DNA of 7,768 bases, taken from positions 1-7,768 of the forward strand of contig CAJJPZ010000101.1 of assembly GCA_905193765.1 (NCBI GenBank), in the 5' to 3' direction. The notes under the pieces were generated by a model. That model had not been told where the DNA came from, searched no databases, and saw nothing but the letters and a program-made list of their open reading frames with translations. A program made the translations under genes and the position numbers. Numbering within the stretch: the stretch's first letter is position 1; every line of letters begins with the position of its first letter. Shown piece after piece: positions 1 through 5,348 of this stretch. The DNA comes from an uncultured Eubacterium sp. (GTDB lineage Bacteria; Bacillota; Clostridia; Peptostreptococcales; Anaerovoracaceae).

Positions 1-190
1 GTATATTGTTTACACCGGCTCCGGCTCTGCCTACTGCCAGCAGATTCTCTGAAAGCTCCATTTCATGCATGTCATAGCTTCTCAGGATTATACCGTTTGC
101 TTCCTGTACATCATCAACGACTGTGTAGTTGTCGGTGAGACGGGCGAGACCTACCGGTGAGATCTTGTTTAAAGTTCCGATTTTATACAT
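1..190 (-). CDS. serA: D-3-phosphoglycerate dehydrogenase, N-terminal fragment (runs off the left edge)
   Basis: SerA oxidises 3-phosphoglycerate to 3-phosphohydroxypyruvate with NAD+, the first step of the phosphorylated serine pathway in the cytosol. Only the first 63 residues are present; the 3' part lies outside the window. The visible protein begins MYKIGTLNKISPVGL. It carries the family's early landmarks: an ILRS segment (Arg37-Ser38) and GRAGAGVNNI at residues 54-63, which matches the GRAGxGxxNI substrate-binding stretch of D-2-hydroxyacid dehydrogenases of the SerA type. The ATG at 190-188 is preceded on the minus strand by AGGTGA (202-197) with a 6-nt spacer. It is divergent from serC, the next enzyme of the same pathway, which strongly supports SerA over other 2-hydroxyacid dehydrogenases. 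The NAD-binding domain and any ACT domain cannot be seen. Confidence 0.87.
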   Translation of the reverse strand, partial: MYKIGTLNKISPVGLARLTDNYTVVDDVQEANGIILRSYDMHEMELSENLLAVGRAGAGVNNI

Positions 191-245
191 TTTTCTTCAC
201 CTCGTTTTATTTAAATAATTTTTTAACGAATATAGCTTAAGAAGT

Positions 246-274
246 ATTATATCACTTTACGTTGACAAGGTAAA
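246..274 (-). promoter_or_regulatory. Likely sigma-A promoter for serA
   Basis: This is the mirror image of the serC promoter. On the minus strand, TTTACC (274-269) lies 17 nt before TATAAT (251-246), again with TG in the extended -10 position. The predicted start is near 239, leaving a leader of about 50 nt before the serA ATG. The two promoters overlap physically, so two polymerases probably cannot bind at once. Confidence 0.72.
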
Positions 275-284
275 GTGATATAAT
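256..284 (+). promoter_or_regulatory. Likely sigma-A promoter for the serC-dacF-uvrC cluster
   Basis: A -35-like TTTACG (256-261; 4 of 6 matches to TTGACA) lies 17 nt before an exact TATAAT (279-284). TG at 276-277 makes it an extended -10, which can offset the weak -35. Transcription would start near 291 and give a leader of about 70 nt before the serC ATG. I see no clear attenuator in that leader. The prediction is from consensus only. Confidence 0.75.
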
Positions 285-360
285 GTATGCCAAAGAGATA
301 TTATCAACTTCGGAATATGTTGCTTGTTTAACATAAATAATAAAAAGTGGAGGTAAAAAA

Positions 361-1449
361 ATGAGCAAAGAAAGAGCATATAACTTTTCGGCGGGACCGT
401 CGATGCTGCCGCTCGAGGTGATCGAAGATGTGGCTGCAAATCTGACAAACTATCATGACTGCGGTGAATCCGTACTGGAGATGAGTCACAGATCAGCAGA
501 ATTCAAGGCTATCCTGGAAGATGCAGAGAAGAACCTCAGAGACATAATGAACATTCCTGACAACTATAAGGTCATGTTCATACAGGGAGGCGGTACTCTC
601 CAGTTCGCTATGGTAGCAATGAACCTTCTGAGGAATTCAGGCAAAGCCGATTATGTACTCACAGGAACATGGGCAAAGAAAGCATACAAGGAAGCACAGA
701 AATTCGGAGATATCAAGGTAGTTGCTTCATCAGAAGACTCCACATTCTCATACATACCTGAAGTGAAAAAAGAAGATTTCAGACCGGATGCAGACTATGT
801 CCACATCACACTGAACAACACTATTTACGGAACACACTATCCATACACTCCTGACACAGGAGATATCCCTCTCGTTGCAGACATGTCGTCATGCATACTC
901 TCAGAGGAAGTGGACGTGACAAAGTACGGCCTCATCTATGCAGGCGTTCAGAAGAACATCGCCCCGTCAGGGATCGCCATAGCAATAATGAGAGAGGATC
1001 TCATCGGATTTGCAAAGGAAAACATCCCGACATATCTCGATTACAAGATCCATGCCGACAACGGATCAACATACAACACTCCTAACTGCTTCGCTATCTA
1101 TGTAGCAGGAGAAGTATTCAAGTATATCAAGAAGATCGGCGGCATCAGGGAGATGCATGAGAGAAACGTGAGAAAGGCAAAGAAGCTCTACGATTTCATC
1201 GACAGCAGCGATCTTTACAACTGCCCTGTAAGAGAGCAGGACAGATCACTTATGAATGTCGTATTCGTTACAGGCAATGCTGATCTGGACAAGAAATTCG
1301 TCGCAGAAGCAAAGGCAGCAGGACTGCATAACCTGGGCGGACACAGATCCATAGGAGGAATGCGTGCAAGCATATACAATGCTATGCCTGAAGAAGGCGT
1401 GGACGCTCTGATCGGATTCATGAAGAAATTCCAGGAGGAGAACAAATAA
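361..1449 (+). CDS. serC: Phosphoserine aminotransferase
   Basis: SerC is a cytosolic PLP enzyme that transfers the amino group of glutamate to 3-phosphohydroxypyruvate, making 3-phosphoserine, the second step of serine synthesis. In many bacteria it also serves pyridoxal phosphate synthesis. The 362-residue length is that of a full SerC. Visible marks are NFSAGPSMLP (8-17), the SHR segment (42-44), the QGGGT PLP-phosphate loop (75-79), NNTIYGT (152-158), ADMSS with Asp174, and the PLP lysine Lys198 in AGVQKNIAPSG. A late GGHRSIGGMRASIYNA stretch fits the substrate-phosphate site. The start is set by TGGAGGT (348-354) with a 6-nt spacer. It is divergent from serA and its stop overlaps the dacF start by one base (TAATG). 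Nothing looks truncated or damaged. Confidence 0.97.
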   Translation: MSKERAYNFSAGPSMLPLEVIEDVAANLTNYHDCGESVLEMSHRSAEFKAILEDAEKNLRDIMNIPDNYKVMFIQGGGTLQFAMVAMNLLRNSGKADYVLTGTWAKKAYKEAQKFGDIKVVASSEDSTFSYIPEVKKEDFRPDADYVHITLNNTIYGTHYPYTPDTGDIPLVADMSSCILSEEVDVTKYGLIYAGVQKNIAPSGIAIAIMREDLIGFAKENIPTYLDYKIHADNGSTYNTPNCFAIYVAGEVFKYIKKIGGIREMHERNVRKAKKLYDFIDSSDLYNCPVREQDRSLMNVVFVTGNADLDKKFVAEAKAAGLHNLGGHRSIGGMRASIYNAMPEEGVDALIGFMKKFQEENK

Positions 1450-2792
1450 TGAAAGACCTTGCAGCAAAGCTTGTTGCAATCGTGATGATAACGGCACTTA
1501 CTCTTTCAGGAGTGGTGCCGTCTTTTGCGAGTGGAGAAAATAAAAAAGAAGCGCCGGAAGTCACTGGCACATCGGCGATCCTGATCGACGCAGGCACAGG
1601 GCAGATTCTGTACGAGAAAAACAGCCGTGAAAAACGCGACCCGGCCAGTATAACGAAGATACTCAACTGTCTGGTGGTACTTGAGAACATGGATCTGGAC
1701 AGTGAAGTCAAAGTACCGTACAAGATCGAACAGATAGGCAACAACATCGATCTGAAAAAGGGCGAAGTACTGACCGTGGAACAGCTGCTGTACGCCATGA
1801 TGATATGCTCTGCAAACGATGCAGCGGAGATACTGGCAGTGTCCACAGGTGGCAGCATAGAAGAATTCTGCAGGATGATGAACGAGAGAGCTGCAGAGTG
1901 CGGTGCTGAAAACACAAACTTCACCAATCCCAACGGCCTCAACGGATGGGGGCAGGAAAACCACAGGACAACAGCATATGACCTTGCGATGATTGCCCGG
2001 GAAGCCATGAAGAACCAGACATTCAGGAAGCTGGTATCTACGGTGTCATACACGATACCGGCTACCAACAAATCGAAAGAACGTACCCTGGAAAGCACCG
2101 ATCCGTGCATATACCCTGAAGGCAAGACAGTTGAAGTGGACGGGAAAGAAGTATCCTTCAGCTATGAGGGGATGACAGGCATCAAGACCGGTTCCACAGG
2201 CACGGCCGGGGAGTGCTTCTGCGGTTCGGCGAAGAGAGGCGGTACCGAGCTCATAGGCGTGTCCCTGAATGCAGCGGACGAGTTCATAAGATTCACAGAC
2301 GTGACGAATATGCTGGACTACGGCTTCGACAACTACTTCACATATACTGCAGTCAGCGCACAGGAACCTGCAGATGATCTCTGGATATTCCGGGGCGACA
2401 AGGGCCGCGTCAAAGTCGGCGTGAAAGATGATCTGGATGTCACGCTGGATAAAGGCCAGGACACGGACAAGCTGTCCGTGGATATAGTGACAGCCACGAA
2501 GCATCTCAAAGCTCCGGTAAGCAAAGACGACAAGCTTGGGACAGCCGAAGTGAGGGACAGCCGCGGACAACTGCTTGCCAGCGCTGATGTGTATGCTCTG
2601 GAGGATGTAAAGGAGGGTGGACCGCTGTCACATATCGGGATAGCGGACGAATATGTTCTGTTTTTCATCACAGGGGTGACAGTGCTTATACTTGCCATCA
2701 TTATCATAATAATATCGAATAGGCGGCGCAGAGAGAAAAAACGCAGACAGCGTGCTGAAAGACTGCAGGCTATGAGGGAACGAGATGTTTGA
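1449..2792 (+). CDS. dacF: D-alanyl-D-alanine carboxypeptidase, DacF/PBP5-like (peptidase family S11)
   Basis: This class of low-molecular-weight penicillin-binding protein removes the terminal D-Ala from peptidoglycan pentapeptides outside the cell, limiting cross-linking. The 447-residue protein has an N-terminal signal peptide (hydrophobic 6-23, possible cleavage after Ala27 in SFA). All three active-site motifs of serine DD-peptidases are present: SxxK as S67-I-T-K70, SxN as S121-A-N123, and K246-T-G248 followed by ST. A C-terminal beta-rich region (about 300-385) fits the PBP5-C domain. Residues 402-422 form a transmembrane segment followed by a strongly basic Arg/Lys tail, so the enzyme is probably anchored by a true C-terminal helix rather than only by an amphipathic one. 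Its ATG at 1449 overlaps the serC stop; AGGAGG (1433-1438) lies 10 nt upstream. The family is clear, while DacF versus DacA/DacB naming is less sure. Confidence 0.93.
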   Translation: MKDLAAKLVAIVMITALTLSGVVPSFASGENKKEAPEVTGTSAILIDAGTGQILYEKNSREKRDPASITKILNCLVVLENMDLDSEVKVPYKIEQIGNNIDLKKGEVLTVEQLLYAMMICSANDAAEILAVSTGGSIEEFCRMMNERAAECGAENTNFTNPNGLNGWGQENHRTTAYDLAMIAREAMKNQTFRKLVSTVSYTIPATNKSKERTLESTDPCIYPEGKTVEVDGKEVSFSYEGMTGIKTGSTGTAGECFCGSAKRGGTELIGVSLNAADEFIRFTDVTNMLDYGFDNYFTYTAVSAQEPADDLWIFRGDKGRVKVGVKDDLDVTLDKGQDTDKLSVDIVTATKHLKAPVSKDDKLGTAEVRDSRGQLLASADVYALEDVKEGGPLSHIGIADEYVLFFITGVTVLILAIIIIIISNRRRREKKRRQRAERLQAMRERDV

Positions 2793-4680
2793 TATACAGG
2801 AAAACCTTAAAAAACTGCCGGATTCTCCGGGAGTATATATGCATAAAGACAAGCTGGGCAATGTCATATATGTAGGAAAGGCTGTTTCGCTGAAAAACAG
2901 AGTGAGACAGTATTTTCAGTCATCGAGGCATATGGATCCCAAGGTCAGGAGCATGGTGGAGAATATCGCCGAGTTCGAATACATAACCGCAGGCAGCGAA
3001 ATGGAAGCGCTTATCCTGGAATGTAATCTGATAAAGAAGTACAGGCCGAAGTATAATGTACTGCTGAGAGATGATAAAACATATCCGTACATAAAGATAA
3101 CTTCGGAGGAATTTCCCAGGGTCATCAAAACGCGCATCGTCAAAAAGGACGGCGGCCGGTATTACGGGCCGTACAGTGATGCGGGGGCGGTCAACAGGAT
3201 AGTGGATCTGCTGAACAGCAGCTTTTCGCTTAAGAGATGCTCCGCTGTGAATTTCCCGGAGGGTTTCAGGCCATGTCTGAACTACCATATAAACCAGTGC
3301 AGAGGAGTGTGCAGCGGCAAAGTCAGCCGGGAGGAATATGCAGCAGGTGTAGAGGGGGCGCGTGAATTCCTCAGTGGCAAAAATAAAGCCGTGATAAACA
3401 GGCTTCATGAAAAAATGCAGGAAGCCTCGGATGCGCTGGACTATGAAACGGCGGCGGTGTACAGAGATGATATATCTGCTGCGAAAGCATTGTCTGAGAC
3501 ACAGCGCGTCGTGATGCATCAGAGCAAGGACATAGACATCGTGATACCAGCCCGTGGCAGGGAAGAGGCTCATATAGTCACTTTCTTTGTGAGGGACGGC
3601 AAGCTTACGGGAAGAGAGGTCCATGAGCTGGACATGATGCCGGAGGCAGAACGCAGCGAGATGGTGTCCGCATTCATCAACCAGTATTACAGCAGCCAGC
3701 CGAACCTTCCTAAAGAGATCCTTCTTACAGATCTGCCCGGTGACAGCGACGTCCTGGAGGAATATCTTACAGGGATCGCAGGTCACAATGTGAAACTGCT
3801 CAGGCCTCAGAAAGGTGAAAAGAAGGCTCTGGTGGACATGGCGTCAAAAGACGTCGTGGAGATGGTAAAGACAATAGACGAAAAGGCAGCTCTGGCGAGG
3901 GAACGCAGATATGCACTGGGCAGAGAGATCTTCGATGTGCTCAGAACGATGGGAGCTGCCCGGGGTGAATACAGCGGCAGGGATTTTCGCGCAGAAGCCT
4001 ACGACATCTCCAATACCAACGGCGTTGATACAGTCGCAGCGATGGTTGTGTTCGAAGGTCTGGATCCCGACAGGCAGAGCTACAGGAAATTCAGGATAAG
4101 ATCGATACAGGGCCAGGACGACTACGGATCAATGAGAGAAGTGCTGAGCCGCAGGTTCAGGAGAGTCTTCGAAGGCGATGAAAAATTCGAAGTGCTTCCC
4201 GATTATATCCTGATGGACGGAGGCAAAGGTCATGTATCAGCAGCCCTCGAGGTCATAGACAAAACAGGATTCGACATACCTGTCATCGGCATGGTCAAAG
4301 ACGACAGACACCGCACGAGAGCTCTGGTATACCGCAGGAAAGCCGCCGGTGCGGCAGGAGGCGATATCTATGAAGAGATACCGCTTAAAGGAAAGCCACT
4401 GCTGTTCAGCTATACAGGGCGAATACAGGAAGAGGTCCACAGGTTCGCCATAGACTATCACCACAGACTCAGGAACAGGAATGCGGCGGTATCTGTCCTG
4501 GATGAGATACCGGGCATAGGCCCCGCAAGAAGGCGAGCGCTGCTGGAACATTTCAAAAGCGTGGACGCTGTGAAAAAAGCCAGCGTGGATATGCTGGAGG
4601 ATGTGAAAGGCATGAATGCTTCCGCCGCCAGGAACGTATGGGACTATTTACACGGAAGACAGGATAATATGGACGATTAA
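2785..4680 (+). CDS. uvrC: Excinuclease ABC subunit C
   Basis: UvrC makes both cuts flanking a bulky DNA lesion after UvrA/UvrB loading in nucleotide excision repair. The 631-residue protein shows the full order of domains. First is the GIY-YIG nuclease (about 12-95; G16-V-Y18, Y29-V-G31, Arg39, metal-binding Glu77). Next is a Cys region (C152, C164, C172, C176), then the UVR domain that binds UvrB (about 203-238, with LDYETAAVYRDDI). The RNase H-like second nuclease follows (about 380-565; Asp406 in YDISN, Asp478 in MDGGKGH, His560 in YHHR), and last the C-terminal helix-hairpin-helix (about 571-625, with IPGIGPARRRALLEHF). Its ATG lies 8 nt inside dacF. GAGGG (2774-2778) precedes it by 6 nt, suggesting coupled translation. 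I see no terminator just after its stop. Confidence 0.98.
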   Translation: MFDIQENLKKLPDSPGVYMHKDKLGNVIYVGKAVSLKNRVRQYFQSSRHMDPKVRSMVENIAEFEYITAGSEMEALILECNLIKKYRPKYNVLLRDDKTYPYIKITSEEFPRVIKTRIVKKDGGRYYGPYSDAGAVNRIVDLLNSSFSLKRCSAVNFPEGFRPCLNYHINQCRGVCSGKVSREEYAAGVEGAREFLSGKNKAVINRLHEKMQEASDALDYETAAVYRDDISAAKALSETQRVVMHQSKDIDIVIPARGREEAHIVTFFVRDGKLTGREVHELDMMPEAERSEMVSAFINQYYSSQPNLPKEILLTDLPGDSDVLEEYLTGIAGHNVKLLRPQKGEKKALVDMASKDVVEMVKTIDEKAALARERRYALGREIFDVLRTMGAARGEYSGRDFRAEAYDISNTNGVDTVAAMVVFEGLDPDRQSYRKFRIRSIQGQDDYGSMREVLSRRFRRVFEGDEKFEVLPDYILMDGGKGHVSAALEVIDKTGFDIPVIGMVKDDRHRTRALVYRRKAAGAAGGDIYEEIPLKGKPLLFSYTGRIQEEVHRFAIDYHHRLRNRNAAVSVLDEIPGIGPARRRALLEHFKSVDAVKKASVDMLEDVKGMNASAARNVWDYLHGRQDNMDD

Positions 4681-4692
4681 TCGAATAATCTG

Positions 4693-4721
4693 TTGCTAAA
4701 AGGAAAGCATAATGTTATATT
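4693..4721 (+). promoter_or_regulatory. Likely promoter for the DUF1292 gene
   Basis: TTGCTA (4693-4698) lies 17 nt before TATATT (4716-4721), with TG at 4713-4714 giving an extended -10. A short inverted repeat, ATGTTA (4712-4717) and TAACAT (4722-4727), overlaps the -10 and could be an operator or chance in AT-rich DNA. Since no terminator follows uvrC, read-through from the upstream cluster is also possible. Confidence 0.55.
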
Positions 4722-4751
4722 TAACATAGCTTAACTCAATAATGAAAATAC

Positions 4752-4756
4752 GGAGG
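4752..4756 (+). promoter_or_regulatory. Ribosome binding site deciding the DUF1292 start
   Basis: GGAGG with a 6-nt spacer to the ATG at 4763. It lies downstream of the alternative ATG at 4742, which has no Shine-Dalgarno match of its own. Confidence 0.85.
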
Positions 4757-4762
4757 AACAAA

Positions 4763-5035
4763 ATGGCAGATAATAAAGAACTTTACGGATATGAAGAAGA
4801 GGATATAATCACTCTCGAATACGATGACGGCGTTGAAGAAGAATGCGGTATCCTGGGCGTGTTCGATGCTCTCGGCAAAGAGTACATAGCTCTTAACCCG
4901 CTGGGAACAGAAGACGTTTATATCTACGGATACAAGGAATACGAAGAAGACTACGAACTCACAGACATCGAGTCAGAAGAAGAGTTCAACAAAGTCGTTG
5001 CAGAGTTCGAGAAACTTGCAATGGAAGAAGCATAA
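4763..5035 (+). CDS. DUF1292 (YrzB-like) small acidic protein
   Basis: This 90-residue protein has no assigned biochemical role. It fits the DUF1292 pattern: an N-terminal strand pair around DIITLEYDDG and EEECGILGVFDALGKEYIAL, then a strand with VYIYGYKE, and an acidic C-terminal helix ending EEFNKVVAEFEKL. By my count about a third of its residues are Asp or Glu, with only five Lys and no Arg, so it is very acidic. There is no signal peptide or membrane segment, so it is probably cytosolic. I chose the ATG at 4763 over the in-frame ATG at 4742. The GGAGG at 4752-4756 sits 6 nt before 4763 and would lie inside the coding region of the longer form, and the extra residues MKIRRNK do not fit the acidic family start. 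In many Bacillota this family lies beside ruvX and an ireB-like gene; here it follows uvrC. Confidence 0.88.
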   Translation: MADNKELYGYEEEDIITLEYDDGVEEECGILGVFDALGKEYIALNPLGTEDVYIYGYKEYEEDYELTDIESEEEFNKVVAEFEKLAMEEA

Positions 5036-5058
5036 CTCATAACAGGATTTGGACACTA

Positions 5059-5089
5059 GACTGTACCGGACATACCGGTACGGTCGTTT
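5059..5089 (+). terminator. Probable intrinsic terminator after the DUF1292 gene
   Basis: The arms 5059-5069 and 5075-5085 form an 11-bp stem with one G-T wobble (5062/5083) and a 5-nt loop (ACATA). The inner seven pairs are GTACCGG/CCGGTAC. GTTTA and then TTAT follow, a short and interrupted T tract, so termination may be partial. It begins 24 bases after the DUF1292 stop. Confidence 0.6.
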
Positions 5090-5091
5090 AT

Positions 5092-5127
5092 TATGCAGGA
5101 AATATCGTTTTCGATATTTCCTGCATA
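5092..5127. repeat. Perfect 16-bp hairpin with TTTT loop
   Basis: The arm 5092-5107 pairs without mismatch with 5112-5127 around a TTTT loop (5108-5111). The core is GCAGGAAATATCG and its complement. It starts 6 bases after the preceding hairpin. No T tract follows on the plus strand, so it is not a standard terminator by itself. It could back up the first hairpin, protect an mRNA 3' end, or be a dispersed palindromic repeat. Confidence 0.85.
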
Positions 5128-5155
5128 TCAACAAAAGTTTCATACTAATTAATAT

Positions 5156-5175
5156 GTGGCGAAGCCGCTTTTGTT
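5156..5175 (+). terminator. Possible weak terminator hairpin
   Basis: GTGGC (5156-5160) pairs with GCCGC (5164-5168), with one G-T wobble and a GAA loop, and TTTTGTT follows directly. The stem is only 5 bp. The T tract is itself complementary to AACAAAAG at 5130-5137, so a larger alternative fold is possible (5130-5137 with 5168-5175). This could be a weak terminator, the base of a larger RNA structure, or chance. Confidence 0.4.
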
Positions 5176-5209
5176 ACTGTCAGGAAAAGAGCGGGAAAAG
5201 CCTGGGGCA

Positions 5210-5226
5210 GACGCCGGTGAGGCGTC
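5210..5226. repeat. Short GC-rich inverted repeat
   Basis: GACGCC (5210-5215) pairs with GGCGTC (5221-5226) around GGTGA. No T tract follows, so it is not a terminator. It is the fourth stem in this gap, and its function is unknown. Confidence 0.5.
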
Positions 5227-5258
5227 GCTGTACAGACATGGACGGGATACCGGTCAAG

Positions 5259-5287
5259 TTGACATGCCACCGCAAAGGCATTATAAT
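5259..5287 (+). promoter_or_regulatory. Exact-consensus sigma-A promoter for the flavoprotein cluster
   Basis: TTGACA (5259-5264) and TATAAT (5282-5287) are both perfect and separated by exactly 17 nt. Transcription would start near 5294, giving a leader of about 55 nt before the ATG at 5349. Two short palindromes touch it: GTCAA-G-TTGAC (5253-5263) over the -35, and ATGCC (5264-5268) with GGCAT (5277-5281) inside the spacer. A promoter this strong often needs a repressor, and these palindromes are candidate operators. Confidence 0.85.
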
Positions 5288-5334
5288 TATCATGGATTAT
5301 AGTATGTTTTTGCTGCGCAGGCAATGAGATAAAC

Positions 5335-5339
5335 GGAGG
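5335..5339 (+). promoter_or_regulatory. Ribosome binding site deciding the flavoprotein start
   Basis: GGAGG lies 9 nt before the ATG at 5349. The in-frame ATG at 5340 directly abuts this site and so cannot use it. Confidence 0.8.
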
Positions 5340-5348
5340 ATGAACTTA

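Larger units (their letters stand above)
246..284. repeat. Perfect 15-bp inverted repeat between serA and serC
   Basis: The left arm (246-260, ATTATATCACTTTAC) is the exact reverse complement of the right arm (270-284), with a 9-nt spacer (261-269, GTTGACAAG). The symmetry stops at both ends: 245/285 and 261/269 do not pair. The outer ends of the arms are the -10 boxes of the two divergent promoters. The repeat therefore gives both genes nearly the same promoter and may also be the site of a dimeric regulator. It lacks the run of T expected of a terminator in either direction. Confidence 0.9.
5036..5348. other. 313-base gap without a credible gene; rich in hairpins
   Basis: The gap holds four inverted repeats in its first 190 bases (5059-5085, 5092-5127, 5156-5168 and 5210-5226) and a consensus promoter at 5259-5287. 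An open frame crosses it (TTG at 5049 to 5327). It runs through all the hairpins and the promoter, has no ribosome site, and encodes an implausible Arg/Tyr/Cys mix, so I do not call it a gene. I do not recognise a known riboswitch or small RNA in the stretch from 5129 to 5258, though its stem potential would allow an unnamed RNA. Confidence 0.7.

Noticed and set aside
262..284. TTGACA at 262-267 as the -35 of the serC promoter
   Set aside because: The hexamer is exact but only 11 nt from TATAAT, too close for sigma-A; the weaker TTTACG at 256-261 has the right 17-nt spacing. A chance match is likely.
246..284. Inverted repeat between serA and serC as a terminator
   Set aside because: It lies upstream of both divergent genes, and neither strand has a T tract after the stem.
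1418..2125. Long minus-strand open frame (235 codons) opposite dacF
   Set aside because: It lies opposite a well-supported gene whose active-site motifs are all in frame, has no good ribosome site, and its Ser-rich, low-charge product looks like the antisense of coding DNA.
2920..3786. Long minus-strand open frame (288 codons) opposite uvrC
   Set aside because: UvrC is complete across this span with all domains. The antisense product is His/Cys/Phe-rich without recognisable domains.
4742..4762. Longer start of the DUF1292 gene at ATG 4742
   Set aside because: The ribosome site GGAGG falls inside this extension, and the basic MKIRRNK peptide does not fit the acidic family N-terminus.
5049..5327. 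Possible 92-residue small gene in the gap before the flavoprotein
   Set aside because: It would start at TTG without a ribosome site, run through four hairpins and the consensus promoter, and has an unlikely composition.
5340..5348. Flavoprotein start at ATG 5340
   Set aside because: It directly abuts the GGAGG site, leaving no spacer; ATG 5349 has 9 nt and begins right before the FAD-binding strand.
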